The notes: generated by a model from the letters alone, not told the origin. Positions 1-8,639 are shown, counted from the first letter of the stretch. The stretch: 64,000 nucleotides of DNA from Prevotellaceae bacterium UBA4372 (GCA_002391275.1 DGSC01000042.1:1-64000); one strand, 5' to 3'. A program made the numbers and translations.

Positions 1-37
1 AAATCTTTTAGCGGACAGCAATAAATAAAAATAACAG

Positions 38-72
38 AAAAGGCCGAATCCATCGTCTGGATTCGGCCTTTT
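38..72. terminator. Bidirectional terminator after recQ
   Basis: A 15-bp perfect stem (38-52 pairing with 58-72, core GGCCGAATCCA) closes a 5-base loop. It has A/T runs on both sides, so it can end transcripts on either strand. It lies 45 bases beyond the recQ stop on the minus strand and probably ends the lptB-tig-clpP-clpX-recQ operon. Confidence 0.85.
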
Positions 73-116
73 TTTTATGCTTAGTAGCTCGACGTCGGCT
101 GTCATCTTGTCCGCTT

Positions 117-2288
117 TTAGTTGCCCAGCTCTGAGATGAACTGAATACGCACGAGACGGATTTGGTCTTCTGTATAGTCTTCTTCCAGTTCGTCCAAAGC
201 GTCGTCGATGTCGTCGGTCTCGCTCTCACGGAAATACTCGAAAATATCGTCAATCTGGTCGGCGTCCATCGTGGCTTCGAGGTAATATCTTATGTCTAAC
301 TTCGTGCCGCTATCGACGATGGCATCTAACTCGTCAAGGAATTCTTCAAAATCGAGGCCCATAGAGTTAGCCAGCACTTCAAGGTCCACTTTCCGGTCGA
401 CGCTTTGAATGATTCTGACTTTGTTCTTGCTCTTGTTCGCCACAGTCCTCACACGCAGATCCTCTGGTCGGTCTATGCCGTAGTATTCGCAGTGTTTGGC
501 AATCAGCTTACAGAACTCCTCGCCGTAGCGTTTGGCCTTACCTTCACCTACACCTGGAATGTTTTTCAACTCTTCTATTGTAATAGGATACATGGTAGCC
601 ATGGCTTCGAGTGAAGGGTCTTGGAAGATGACGTATGGCGGAATGTCCTTCTCTCGTGCCATACGTTTGCGCAAGTCCTTCAGCTGTGCCAACAATTCTG
701 GGTCGAGAACACTCGTAGAGCCTTCGCTTTCAACAAAATCGGTGTCGAAGTCATTGTCTTCGCTGATATAGAAAGGTTTGGGCGATTTAATGAATTTTGT
801 TCCTGCCGGCGTAAGTTTGATGAGGCCGTAGTTCTCAACTTCCTTATAGATATACCCGTTGAGCAGAGCCTGCCTGATGACAGCATTCCAGTGGCGGGCA
901 TCCTGAGTATCGCCCGAAGAGTAGCATTCCAAGTCGTCGTGACCATGAGCGAGCACTTCTTCTGTCGGGTTGCCAATGAGCACATTGATGATGTGTGGTG
1001 CCTTGAAATTCTGTTTTATCTCGCGCACGACGGTAAGCATCGTTACGAGATCCTGAGTGGCATCGATTCGCTGTTTTGGATGCAGACAGTTGTCGCAATT
1101 GTGGCAATTGTCTTGATCGTAGTTTTCGCCGAAGTAGTGGAGGAGCACACGGCGCCGGCAAACCGATGTCTCAGCGTAGGCTGCCGTTTCCTGTAGCAGT
1201 TGTCGGCCAATGTCCTGCTCTGCTACGGGCTTCCCTTCCATGAATTTCTCCAGCTTCTTTATGTCGCGTGAAGTGTAGAAGGTGATACATTTGCCTTCTC
1301 CTCCGTCGCGTCCTGCTCGTCCGGTTTCCTGATAATAGCCTTCCAGGCTCTTTGGGATATCGTAGTGAATGACGAAACGTACATCTGGCTTGTCTATACC
1401 CATGCCGAATGCGATGGTAGCCACGATGACGTCTATCTTTTCCATGATGAAGTCGTCCTGGGTCTGCGTGCGCGTGGGGGTGTCCATACCAGCATGATAG
1501 GCTCTGGCGTTGATGTCATTGGCGCGCAGTATTTCCGCCAGCTCTTCGACTTTGCGCCGAGAGAGGCAGTAGATGATTCCGCTCTTTCCAGGATTCTGTT
1601 TGATGAACTTGACGATTTCTTTGTCTATGTCCTGGTTCTTTGGCCTGACTTCGTAATAAAGGTTAGGTCTATTGAACGAGCTTCTGAATTCCGTAGCGTT
1701 CGGCATGCCCAGATTCTTCTTGATATCGTCGCGCACCTTGTCTGTAGCGGTTGCCGTGAGGGCTATTACCGGTGCAACGCCTATCTCGTTGACGACAGGC
1801 CTTATGCGCCGATACTCAGGGCGGAAATCGTGACCCCACTCTGAGATACAGTGGGCTTCGTCGACGGCATAGAAGGAAATCTTTACTTGCTTGAGAAAAT
1901 CGGCATTTTCCTCTTTCGTCAGTGATTCCGGTGCTACGTAAAGAAGCTTAGTCCTTCCGGCAAGCACGTCGTTTTTCACTTGGTCGAGAGCTGCACGATT
2001 GAGCGATGAATTCATGAAATGAGCTATGGCGTCGTCAGAACTCACTTGACGAATAGCATCCACCTGATTCTTCATCAGGGCGATAAGCGGAGAAATAACA
2101 ATTGCCGTGCCATCCATCAGTAGAGCCGGCAATTGATAGCACAGCGATTTACCCCCGCCCGTAGGCATCAGCACGAAAGTGTCGTTACCTTCGAGCAGGT
2201 TATTAATGATGGCTTCTTGATCTCCTTTAAAGGTGTCGAAGCCAAAATAATGCTTAAGATATTCAGTTAAATCCTTGCGTTTATTCAT
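117..2288 (-). CDS. recQ: ATP-dependent DNA helicase RecQ
   Basis: This is a 3'-5' superfamily 2 DNA helicase for recombinational repair and replication-fork processing, 723 residues long. Motif I is PTGGGKS at residues 42-48, and motif II is DEAH at 143-146 followed by the RecQ-type sequence CISEWGHDFRPEYR. The arginine-finger region QETGRAGRDG is near 320-329. The RQC zinc site is formed by C377, C395, C398 and C401, and an HRDC-like domain follows at about 570-650. I chose the ATG at 2288 because the reading frame further upstream runs into the end of clpX and has no RecQ similarity. It is the last gene of the lptB-tig-clpP-clpX-recQ operon, 94 bases after clpX. Confidence 0.95.
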   Translation of the reverse strand: MNKRKDLTEYLKHYFGFDTFKGDQEAIINNLLEGNDTFVLMPTGGGKSLCYQLPALLMDGTAIVISPLIALMKNQVDAIRQVSSDDAIAHFMNSSLNRAALDQVKNDVLAGRTKLLYVAPESLTKEENADFLKQVKISFYAVDEAHCISEWGHDFRPEYRRIRPVVNEIGVAPVIALTATATDKVRDDIKKNLGMPNATEFRSSFNRPNLYYEVRPKNQDIDKEIVKFIKQNPGKSGIIYCLSRRKVEELAEILRANDINARAYHAGMDTPTRTQTQDDFIMEKIDVIVATIAFGMGIDKPDVRFVIHYDIPKSLEGYYQETGRAGRDGGEGKCITFYTSRDIKKLEKFMEGKPVAEQDIGRQLLQETAAYAETSVCRRRVLLHYFGENYDQDNCHNCDNCLHPKQRIDATQDLVTMLTVVREIKQNFKAPHIINVLIGNPTEEVLAHGHDDLECYSSGDTQDARHWNAVIRQALLNGYIYKEVENYGLIKLTPAGTKFIKSPKPFYISEDNDFDTDFVESEGSTSVLDPELLAQLKDLRKRMAREKDIPPYVIFQDPSLEAMATMYPITIEELKNIPGVGEGKAKRYGEEFCKLIAKHCEYYGIDRPEDLRVRTVANKSKNKVRIIQSVDRKVDLEVLANSMGLDFEEFLDELDAIVDSGTKLDIRYYLEATMDADQIDDIFEYFRESETDDIDDALDELEEDYTEDQIRLVRIQFISELGN

Positions 2289-2382
2289 AATTGGCTTGGC
2301 AATGTGGTTACAAAGATATAAACAAAATTGCCAACTGACCAACTTTTTAAAGACTTTTTTCAAAAAAAATATCCTCAGAGGT

Positions 2383-3645
2383 CTATTCTGGCGCAAGATT
2401 AGCTTTCTCGAGTTGCGACCGTGTGTATTCAAGCGTAACCCTGAAATCTTTTTTCCCTGATGATGGCATTTCAAATTGAGGCGTCATCATCACTGCTTCA
2501 ACGATGCTTCGCAGTCCTCGGGCTCCCAGCTTGTATTCTAAGGCTTTATCTACGATAAATTCGAGTGCGTCCTCGTCGAAAGTGAGCTTGATGCCATCCA
2601 TCATAAATAATTTTTGTTGCTGTCGGATGATGGAATTCTTAGGTTCTGTGAGAATATCTCTTAACGCTTTTCTGTCGAGCTGGTTTAAATAAGTGAGCAC
2701 TGGCAGGCGTCCGATAATTTCAGGAATCAGGCCAAAAGATTTCAGGTCTTGCGGCGAGATATACTTCATGAGGTTGTCGCGGTCGATTCGGCTGACGTTT
2801 TGCACCGAATTGTAGCCCACCACATGAGTGTTCAGTCTCTGTGCTATCTTGCGTTCGATACCGTCGAAAGCTCCTCCGCAAATGAAGAGGATGTTGCGTG
2901 TGTCCACATGGATGTAGTCTTGGTCGGGATGTTTGCGTCCTCCCTTAGGCGGCACGTTCACGATGGTGCCTTCGAGCATCTTCAGGAGTCCTTGCTGCAC
3001 GCCTTCGCCCGATACGTCGCGTGTGATGCTCGGGTTGTCGGCTTTGCGTGCTATCTTGTCTATTTCATCAACGAAGACAATGCCTCGCTGGGCTGCTTCG
3101 AGGTTGAAATCGGCCACTTGCAGCAGGCGCGAGAGAATGCTTTCAACGTCTTCGCCTACATATCCGGCCTCGGTGAAGACGGTGGCATCGACAATAGTGA
3201 AGGGTACGTCCAGCAGTTTTGCTATGGTACGTGCGAGCAACGTCTTGCCCGTACCAGTGGGGCCTACCATGATGACATTGCTTTTTTCTATTTCCACTCC
3301 GTCGTCGCTCACTTCCTGTCCAAGCCGTTTGTAGTGGTTGTATACAGCTACGCTCAGGAACCGTTTGGCATCGTCCTGCCCTATGACATATTCGTCGAGG
3401 TGTTCTTTTATTTGAACGGGCTTGGGCAGGTGGCTCCAGTCGAAGTGAGCCAAAGCTGTTCCTGCTTGTTGTGCTTCCAGCTTGTCGCTTCCACGACGTA
3501 TCATGTCCTGTTCTTCGACTATATGGTAAGCCTGCTCTGCACATTCGTTGCAGATGCACCCGTTGATGCCATTGATGAGCAAGGCCACTTCTGCGGAGCT
3601 ACGTCCGCAGAAGGAGCAGTGCTGTATATTGTTTTTCTTAGCCAT
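2383..3645 (-). CDS. clpX: ATP-dependent Clp protease ATP-binding subunit ClpX
   Basis: ClpX is the AAA+ unfoldase that recognises, unfolds and feeds proteins to ClpP. The 420-residue protein has the N-terminal zinc-binding domain (C10, C13, C32, C35), Walker A GPTGTGKT at 128-135, the sequence GYVGEDVE, and Walker B VDEIDK. A C-terminal D2-type small domain carries the LGARGLRS sensor-2 motif. Length and domain order are normal for the family. The start ATG is 18 bases downstream of the clpP stop, so translation is probably coupled within the operon. I see nothing unusual in the sequence. Confidence 0.97.
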   Translation of the reverse strand: MAKKNNIQHCSFCGRSSAEVALLINGINGCICNECAEQAYHIVEEQDMIRRGSDKLEAQQAGTALAHFDWSHLPKPVQIKEHLDEYVIGQDDAKRFLSVAVYNHYKRLGQEVSDDGVEIEKSNVIMVGPTGTGKTLLARTIAKLLDVPFTIVDATVFTEAGYVGEDVESILSRLLQVADFNLEAAQRGIVFVDEIDKIARKADNPSITRDVSGEGVQQGLLKMLEGTIVNVPPKGGRKHPDQDYIHVDTRNILFICGGAFDGIERKIAQRLNTHVVGYNSVQNVSRIDRDNLMKYISPQDLKSFGLIPEIIGRLPVLTYLNQLDRKALRDILTEPKNSIIRQQQKLFMMDGIKLTFDEDALEFIVDKALEYKLGARGLRSIVEAVMMTPQFEMPSSGKKDFRVTLEYTRSQLEKANLAPE

Positions 3646-3663
3646 TTAAAATGTATATTGTTC

Positions 3664-4335
3664 TTATTCCTTACGGCTCAGTACATGGTCTATCATGCCA
3701 TAGTCGAGCGCTTCTTTTGCCGTCATCCAGTAGTTTCGGTCGCTGTCGGCCCAAACTTTGTCGTAGGGCGTATGACTGTGGTCGGCTATGATCTGATAGA
3801 GCTCTTTCTTGAGCTTCTGAATCTCGCGGGCTTCGATCTCGATGTCGCTGGCTTGTCCTTGCACGCCTCCGAGTGGTTGGTGAATCATCACTCGGCTGTG
3901 GGGTAGGGCAGAGCGTTTGCCTTCTTTGCCTGCAACGAGGAGAACGGCGGCCATCGAGGCTGCCATGCCGGTGCAGATTGTAGCTACGTCGGAGGTGATG
4001 AACTGCATCGTGTCATAGATGCCGAGGCCGGCTGATACGCTTCCGCCGGGCGAGTTCAGGTAGATGCTGATGTCCTTGCCAGGGTCAGAGCTGTCGAGGA
4101 AGAGCAGTTGGGCCTGCAGTGTGTTGGCTGTATAGTCGTCGATCTGCGTGCCGAGGAAGATGATGCGGTCCATCATCAGTCGCGAGAACACGTCCATCTG
4201 CGTGACGTTCAGCTGACGTTCCTCAAGGATGTAGGGGTTAAGATATTGGTTCTGGACGCTGATGTAGTCGTCCAGAACCTGTCCGTTGAGGCCGAGATGG
4301 CCTGTTGCGTATTTGCGGAATTCGTTGTGTTGCAT
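3664..4335 (-). CDS. clpP: ATP-dependent Clp protease proteolytic subunit ClpP
   Basis: ClpP is the cytoplasmic serine protease of the ClpXP complex. The 223-residue protein shows the nucleophile motif GMAAS (S127) and the catalytic histidine motif MIHQPLGG (H152). The oxyanion-hole sequence SPGGSV is at 95-100. It is about 15-25 residues longer than the E. coli enzyme, mostly at the N-terminus, so an N-terminal propeptide is possible. Its ATG directly abuts the stop codon of tig and clpX follows 18 bases later. The order tig-clpP-clpX is the classical one and supports co-expression of chaperone and protease. Confidence 0.96.
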   Translation of the reverse strand: MQHNEFRKYATGHLGLNGQVLDDYISVQNQYLNPYILEERQLNVTQMDVFSRLMMDRIIFLGTQIDDYTANTLQAQLLFLDSSDPGKDISIYLNSPGGSVSAGLGIYDTMQFITSDVATICTGMAASMAAVLLVAGKEGKRSALPHSRVMIHQPLGGVQGQASDIEIEAREIQKLKKELYQIIADHSHTPYDKVWADSDRNYWMTAKEALDYGMIDHVLSRKE

Positions 4336-5691
4336 TTACTTCTGTTCAAAGAGTTTGTTGAAGTCTTCGATAGAGATTGTCTTCTCTTGCAGCTTGACAA
4401 CGCTCTTGAGAGCTTCTCCCAGCTTACGTTCGACGGTGCGTGCTACGAGTGCGTCCACTTGCTCGCGTTTTTTCAGCTGTTCGTTGGCGTAGTTGTTGAT
4501 GAGCTCCTCGGGAACATTGGCCATGCCGTACTGTGCAAACTGCATGCGTGTTTGCTCCTTGGCGCTTTCGAGCACGTCGTCCTGCTCCACTTTGATGCCT
4601 GTCTGGTCGGCCAGCTGCTCCTTGATGAGGTGCCACTCCAGCTCCTTGATGCTGCCGGCGTAGTTGTCCTCGACGTATTTCTCGTCCTTGTCGGGGTTGT
4701 TTGCGCGCATGATGCGTTTGAGCAGCTCGTCTGGCCACTGGAGTTCTCCAATGCGTTTTTCAAGATAAGCACGGATGTCGATGAGGAAGCGGAACTGGCT
4801 GTCGCGGGCAAACTGCTCCTCGAGCTGGGTTTTCACGCGGGCACGGAATTCATCTTCGCTCTTGACGTTGCCTTCGCCAAACACCTGGTCGAAGAGGGCT
4901 TGGTCGAGTTCGGCGGGCATGTAGCGAGTGATCTCGTTGATTTGGAAGCTGAAATTGCTGCGAACGTTCTCTGCCTCCTCCTTCTTGATGCCAAGGAGCG
5001 ATGAGAGTTCGATGGCGCTGTTCTCATAAGCTTCGGCAGGGTTGAGGGTGATGACGGTGTTCACTTTCACGCCCTCGAATTTGCGTTTCTGGTCGTCGTT
5101 CTTGAAGTAAGAGGGCAGCAGCACGGCGTCCTCTTTCTGGATGCCTCCTTCGAGGATGTTGCCATCCTGGTCGAGTTCGGCAATGTGACCTTTGACCATG
5201 TCGCCGTCGGCGTAGCTGTCAACCTTGTCGTAGTGGCCTCCGCGTTGGGTGTAGGCTTTCACTTGTCCGTCCACCATCTCGTCGGTGATGTCGATGTGGT
5301 AGAAGGGCACCTTGTCTTTGTCGGTCAGTTTGGCGTCGAACTGTGGAGCGAGAGCGATGTCGAACATGAAGTCGAGCTGCTCTGCTTCGAAGTCGATGGG
5401 CTGCTGCTTCTCGCTTGCGAGGGGCTCGCCGAGCATGTCTACCTTTTCTTCACGCAGGTATCCGTAAAGTTTTTCGGAGAGCAGTTTCTGCACTTCCTCG
5501 GCTGTGATCTCGCTGCCGAAACGTTTGCGCAGCAAGCTCGTGGGCACCTGTCCGGGGCGGAAGCCAGGCAGTGCGGCTTTCTTTCTGTAGTCCTTGAGCG
5601 CTTTCTCTACGCGCTCCTGATAGTCGGCCTTCTCGAAGCTGATGGTCAGCTCGGCGGCTACGTCTGATGTTTTGTTGAATTGAATGTTCAT
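4336..5691 (-). CDS. tig: Trigger factor, ribosome-associated chaperone
   Basis: Trigger factor binds the ribosomal exit tunnel and shields nascent chains. The 451-residue protein has the N-terminal ribosome-binding domain with the signature GFRPGQVP at about 43-50. A middle FKBP-like PPIase domain follows (about 150-240), then a long helical, highly charged C-terminal chaperone domain. It lies in the operon after lptB with an ATGA overlap: the lptB stop at 5688-5690 overlaps this ATG at 5691. Its own stop abuts the clpP start. The tight packing argues for translational coupling. Confidence 0.95.
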   Translation of the reverse strand: MNIQFNKTSDVAAELTISFEKADYQERVEKALKDYRKKAALPGFRPGQVPTSLLRKRFGSEITAEEVQKLLSEKLYGYLREEKVDMLGEPLASEKQQPIDFEAEQLDFMFDIALAPQFDAKLTDKDKVPFYHIDITDEMVDGQVKAYTQRGGHYDKVDSYADGDMVKGHIAELDQDGNILEGGIQKEDAVLLPSYFKNDDQKRKFEGVKVNTVITLNPAEAYENSAIELSSLLGIKKEEAENVRSNFSFQINEITRYMPAELDQALFDQVFGEGNVKSEDEFRARVKTQLEEQFARDSQFRFLIDIRAYLEKRIGELQWPDELLKRIMRANNPDKDEKYVEDNYAGSIKELEWHLIKEQLADQTGIKVEQDDVLESAKEQTRMQFAQYGMANVPEELINNYANEQLKKREQVDALVARTVERKLGEALKSVVKLQEKTISIEDFNKLFEQK

Positions 5692-6677
5692 GATTCAGAG
5701 TTTATGATATTTGTTTCTTTTTCGTTTTCTTGTGTTTCGTCATTCGTGTACGGCTCGTTGTCGGCCGCTTGTTGCTCGTTGTCGGGGTCTTGGGCCTGCA
5801 TCTTCTGCTTCTCGAGCTCCTCTTTCTCAATTCTTTCGCGCTCCATGGTTTCGAAGTCCTTCGGGCGAAGCACGAAGCTGTTGGTGAGATAGCGGCTGCG
5901 CACGATGGGGTTCTCGGCCAGTTCTTCGGGCTTGCCTTTGAAGAGGATGTGGCCTTCGAAGAGCATGTAGGCGCGGTCGGTGATGCAGAGCGTCTCTTCG
6001 ACGTTGTGGTCGGTGATGAGTACGCCGATGTTCATGCGCTTAAGCTTCCACACGATGAGCTGAATGTCCTCCACGGCGATAGGGTCTACGCCGGCGAAAG
6101 GTTCGTCGAGCATGACGAATTTCGGGTCGATGGCCAGGCACCGGGCTATCTCCGTGCGTCGTCGCTCGCCACCGCTGAGGCGGTCGCCCAGGTTTTTGCG
6201 CACGTGCTCCAGTCGGAACTCGTGGATGAGCATTTCCAGCTTCTCGCGTTTGTATTCCTCGGTGCAGTCTTTTCGCAGCTCAAGCACACTGGCGATGTTG
6301 TCTTCGACGCTCATCTTGCGGAATACAGAGGCTTCTTGTGCCAGATATCCTATTCCTTTCTTCGCGCGTTTGTACACGGGCAGGTCTGTCACTTCTTCTT
6401 CGCCGATGAACACACGACCCTCGTTGGGAATGACTAACCCCGTGGTCATGTAGAACGATGTTGTCTTGCCGGCGCCGTTAGGGCCCAGCAGTCCTACGAT
6501 TTCGCCCTGGTCGACATGGAAATTGACGTCGTCGGCTACGGTGCGCTTGCCATAGATCTTTTTCAGATGCTCTGCGCACAGGCGCAGCGGCTCCGTCTGG
6601 TGGGGGGCCAGATAGGCAGGCGACGTAGGGTCTACGTCATGATGTGTAGGGGTATATGTTGTATTGTTTTCGGTCAT
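5688..6677 (-). CDS. lptB: LPS export ABC transporter ATP-binding protein LptB
   Basis: LptB is the ATPase that powers lipopolysaccharide extraction from the inner membrane with LptF and LptG. Counting from the ATG at 6677 (329 residues), Walker A is GPNGAGKTT at 65-73, the signature is LSGGERRRTEIAR at about 167-179, and Walker B VMLDEPFAGVDP is at 188-199. These are typical LptB sequences. A roughly 28-residue N-terminal leader and a roughly 60-residue acidic, Gln/Asn-rich C-terminal tail extend the usual 240-residue core. I reject an upstream TTG at 6698 because it lies inside the predicted promoter -7 box TAATTTTG (6696-6703). This is the first gene of the operon. Confidence 0.93.
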   Translation of the reverse strand: MTENNTTYTPTHHDVDPTSPAYLAPHQTEPLRLCAEHLKKIYGKRTVADDVNFHVDQGEIVGLLGPNGAGKTTSFYMTTGLVIPNEGRVFIGEEEVTDLPVYKRAKKGIGYLAQEASVFRKMSVEDNIASVLELRKDCTEEYKREKLEMLIHEFRLEHVRKNLGDRLSGGERRRTEIARCLAIDPKFVMLDEPFAGVDPIAVEDIQLIVWKLKRMNIGVLITDHNVEETLCITDRAYMLFEGHILFKGKPEELAENPIVRSRYLTNSFVLRPKDFETMERERIEKEELEKQKMQAQDPDNEQQAADNEPYTNDETQENEKETNIINSES

Positions 6678-6695
6678 AGGCACGCTAAGAGTGCG

Positions 6696-6703
6696 CAAAA
6701 TTA
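6696..6703 (-). promoter_or_regulatory. Bacteroidetes -7 promoter element for the lptB operon
   Basis: Read on the minus strand the sequence is TAATTTTG, a match to the Bacteroidetes -7 consensus TAnnTTTG, 18 bases before the lptB ATG. I see no clear -33 TTTG at the usual 19-21-base spacing. It is divergent from the mlaE promoter about 75 bases away. Confidence 0.6.
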
Positions 6704-6778
6704 CATAATATTTGTTGAATTCGACTGCTTTTCTTGAAAAAACTGCATTGCGATGCCCCTCTTTTAGTCTTTTTTGAC

Positions 6779-6786
6779 TAATTTTG
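6779..6786 (+). promoter_or_regulatory. Bacteroidetes -7 promoter element for mlaE-mlaF
   Basis: TAATTTTG matches the TAnnTTTG consensus and ends 10 bases before the ATG at 6797, implying a very short 5' leader. There is no convincing -33 element. The same 8-mer serves the divergent lptB gene. Confidence 0.55.
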
Positions 6787-6796
6787 TGGCCAAATT

Positions 6797-7543
6797 ATGA
6801 AAGCTTTACTCCAACCCCTTGCTACTTTTGGCCGTTATCTTCAGTTGATGGCTAAAGTGTTTTCGCGGCCCGAACGGTTGCGTATGTACTGGAAACAATA
6901 CGTCAAAGAGATGCAACAGCTCGGCGTAGACAGCATAGGCATTGTGCTGATGATTTCCTTTTTCATCGGCGCCGTGATATGTATCCAAATGAAGGTGAAT
7001 ATCCAGAGCCCGTGGATGCCCCGTTTCACTACGGGCTACACCACGCGTGAAATCCTGCTGCTCGAGTTCTCGTCGTCTATCATGTGTCTGATTCTTGCCG
7101 GCAAGGTGGGCTCGAACATCGCGTCGGAGATAGGCACGATGCGTGTCACTCAACAGATTGATGCCTTGGATATTATGGGTGTCAACTCGGCCTCGTTCCT
7201 CATCCTGCCTAAGATTGCGGCCATGCTGACGATGATTCCGGTGCTTGTCACCTTTTCCATGGTGGCCGGTTTTGCCGGGGCCTATGCCATCAGCTTCGCG
7301 GGCATCCTCACGCCCGACGACCTCACCTATGGCTTGCAGCACTCGTTCAACGAGTGGTTCGTATGGATGAGCATCATCAAGAGCTTTTTCTTTGCTTTCA
7401 TCATCGCTTCCGTGTCGGCCTTCTATGGCTACACCGTCGAAGGCGGATCCGTAGAGGTAGGTAAGGCGTCTACAGACAGCGTCGTCCATTGTTCCATGCT
7501 CATTCTTTTTGCTGACATCTTCCTAACCCAGATTCTCTCATGA
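6797..7543 (+). CDS. mlaE: MlaE-type ABC transporter permease (phospholipid transport)
   Basis: This is the inner-membrane permease of the Mla-type system that moves phospholipids between inner and outer membranes and maintains outer-membrane asymmetry. The 248-residue protein has five or six hydrophobic segments and MlaE-family sequences, including EFSSSIMCLILAGKVGSNIA and EIGTMRVTQQIDALDIMGV. The downstream ATPase gene overlaps it by ATGA (7540-7543), so the two subunits are translationally coupled. No MlaD (MCE domain) gene follows, so the substrate-binding partner must be encoded elsewhere. In plants and some bacteria this family is also called TGD1/YrbE. Confidence 0.88.
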   Translation: MKALLQPLATFGRYLQLMAKVFSRPERLRMYWKQYVKEMQQLGVDSIGIVLMISFFIGAVICIQMKVNIQSPWMPRFTTGYTTREILLLEFSSSIMCLILAGKVGSNIASEIGTMRVTQQIDALDIMGVNSASFLILPKIAAMLTMIPVLVTFSMVAGFAGAYAISFAGILTPDDLTYGLQHSFNEWFVWMSIIKSFFFAFIIASVSAFYGYTVEGGSVEVGKASTDSVVHCSMLILFADIFLTQILS

Positions 7544-8301
7544 TTGAAGTCCGATCGCTCTATAAGTCGTTCGAAGACAAGGACGTACTAAAAAACATCA
7601 ACGCTACGTTTGCCGAGGGGCAGACCAATCTTATCATTGGTCAGTCGGGCTCGGGAAAGACGGTGCTCATGAAGTGTCTCGTAGGCCTGCTGGAGCCTAC
7701 GTCGGGGCAAATCCTTTACGACGGGCGCGATTTCGTGCAGATGAACAAACGGGAGCGCACGGCCTTGCGTCGCGAGATGGGCATGATTTTCCAGTCGGCA
7801 GCCCTGTTTGATTCCATGTCGGTGCTCGAGAACGTCATGTTCCCTCTCGACATGTTTTCCACGATGACCCTTCGCGAACGGAAGGAAAGGGCTCGCCAGT
7901 GCCTCGATCGCGTCAACCTCTCTGATGCCGAGAAGAAATATCCTGGCGAGATTTCGGGCGGCATGCAGAAGCGCGTCGCCATAGCGCGTGCCATTGCCCT
8001 CAATCCCAAATACCTCTTCTGCGATGAACCCAACAGCGGCCTCGACCCGAAGACCTCCCTCGTCATCGATGCTCTGATTCACGATATCACCGTTGAATAT
8101 GGCATGACCACCATCATGAATACCCACGACATGAATTCCGTCATGGGAATAGGCGACAGCATCATCTTCATCAAGGAAGGGTTGCCCGAATGGGTGGGCG
8201 ATAAGACGCAGGTGGCAAAGTCCGACAATAAAGCCCTCACCGACTTTATTTTTGCTTCGGACCTCCTGCAGAAAGCACGTTCGGCATTCATCACCGACTG
8301 A
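7540..8301 (+). CDS. mlaF: MlaF-type ABC transporter ATP-binding protein
   Basis: This is the cytoplasmic ATPase partner of the permease just upstream, 253 residues long. Walker A is GQSGSGKT at 34-41, the signature is ISGGMQKRVAIARA near 146-159, and Walker B is YLFCDEPNSGLDP. The short spacer FDSMSVLENVMFPL after the Q-loop is typical of MlaF-like ATPases. The 4-base overlap with mlaE supports a 1:1 complex. A weak hairpin terminator lies 23 bases after the stop, followed immediately by the 22-bp repeat array. Lipid specificity cannot be read from the sequence. Confidence 0.88.
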   Translation: MIEVRSLYKSFEDKDVLKNINATFAEGQTNLIIGQSGSGKTVLMKCLVGLLEPTSGQILYDGRDFVQMNKRERTALRREMGMIFQSAALFDSMSVLENVMFPLDMFSTMTLRERKERARQCLDRVNLSDAEKKYPGEISGGMQKRVAIARAIALNPKYLFCDEPNSGLDPKTSLVIDALIHDITVEYGMTTIMNTHDMNSVMGIGDSIIFIKEGLPEWVGDKTQVAKSDNKALTDFIFASDLLQKARSAFITD

Positions 8302-8323
8302 CGTCTTGCCTAAGCGTATATTC

Positions 8324-8347
8324 GGGGGCTTCTGGCCCTCTTTTTTT
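8324..8347 (+). terminator. Probable terminator after mlaF
   Basis: A 6-bp stem (GGGGGC with GCCCTC, one G.U pair) is followed by seven T residues. It is 23 bases after the mlaF stop. The 22-bp repeat array begins right at the end of the T tract. Confidence 0.6.
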
Positions 8348-8490
8348 ATGCACCTAAGAGAATTGACCGATACTCTTAAGAGAATTGGCCGATGCGCCTA
8401 AGAGAATTGGCCGATGCGCCTAAGAGAATTGACCGATGCACCTAAGAGAATTGGCCGATGCACCTAACCGTGTTGGTCGATTTGCTTGGG
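8348..8490 (+). repeat. 22-bp tandem repeat array, about six units
   Basis: A unit containing AAGAGAATTGGCCGATG recurs with exact 22-bp spacing. The GAATTG cores start at 8360, 8382, 8404, 8426 and 8448, and a diverged sixth unit starts at 8470. Variants are confined to GGCC/GACC and to the bases between units (GCGCCT, GCACCT, ACTCTT). The period is not a multiple of three, there is no open frame through it, and there are no unique spacers, so it is neither coding nor CRISPR. A second array of the same unit lies at 27156-27249 on the other strand. Confidence 0.95.
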
Positions 8491-8583
8491 CGCATTTTTT
8501 TTGTTCTCTTTGCTGACGCTTGCCAAGAGCCGTCATGCAGGGACGTGTAAGCTTCCCTTTTTTTGACCTTTTCACCTTGTTTA

Positions 8584-8615
8584 TTTGCGTATGTGCGCGC
8601 GAAAGAGTACCTTTG
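8584..8615 (+). promoter_or_regulatory. Bacteroidetes promoter for the ABC-F gene
   Basis: TTTG at 8584-8587 and TACCTTTG at 8608-8615 are separated by 20 bases, matching the -33 TTTG / -7 TAnnTTTG consensus with ideal spacing. The predicted transcript start, about 8622, supports the ATG at 8640 as the true start. Confidence 0.8.
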
Positions 8616-8639
8616 CAGCCGAAAATAGGAATAAAAAAG

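Larger units (their letters stand above)
8302..8583. other. Intergenic region between mlaF and the ABC-F gene
   Basis: This stretch contains the mlaF terminator, the 22-bp repeat array and then about 90 bases with no recognisable gene. The ABC-F promoter starts at 8584. No tRNA-like or protein-coding signal is visible. Confidence 0.6.

Noticed and set aside
1..30. Possible third copy of the dispersed element end at the left edge (AGCGGACAGCAATA resembles 17222-17235)
   Set aside because: Only about 14 bases match and the window ends there; this is too short to support a claim.
2289..2474. N-terminal extension of RecQ to 2474
   Set aside because: It overlaps the end of clpX and lacks RecQ sequence; the ATG at 2288 starts with a typical RecQ N-terminus.
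6678..6698. Upstream TTG start for lptB
   Set aside because: It overlaps the predicted -7 box TAATTTTG; the ATG at 6677 fits better.
8348..8490. CRISPR array
   Set aside because: The 22-bp units are directly adjacent with no unique spacers, and no cas genes are in the window.
8520..8639. N-terminal extension of the ABC-F protein starting at 8520
   Set aside because: It would begin upstream of a consensus promoter (8584-8615) and has no ABC-F similarity.
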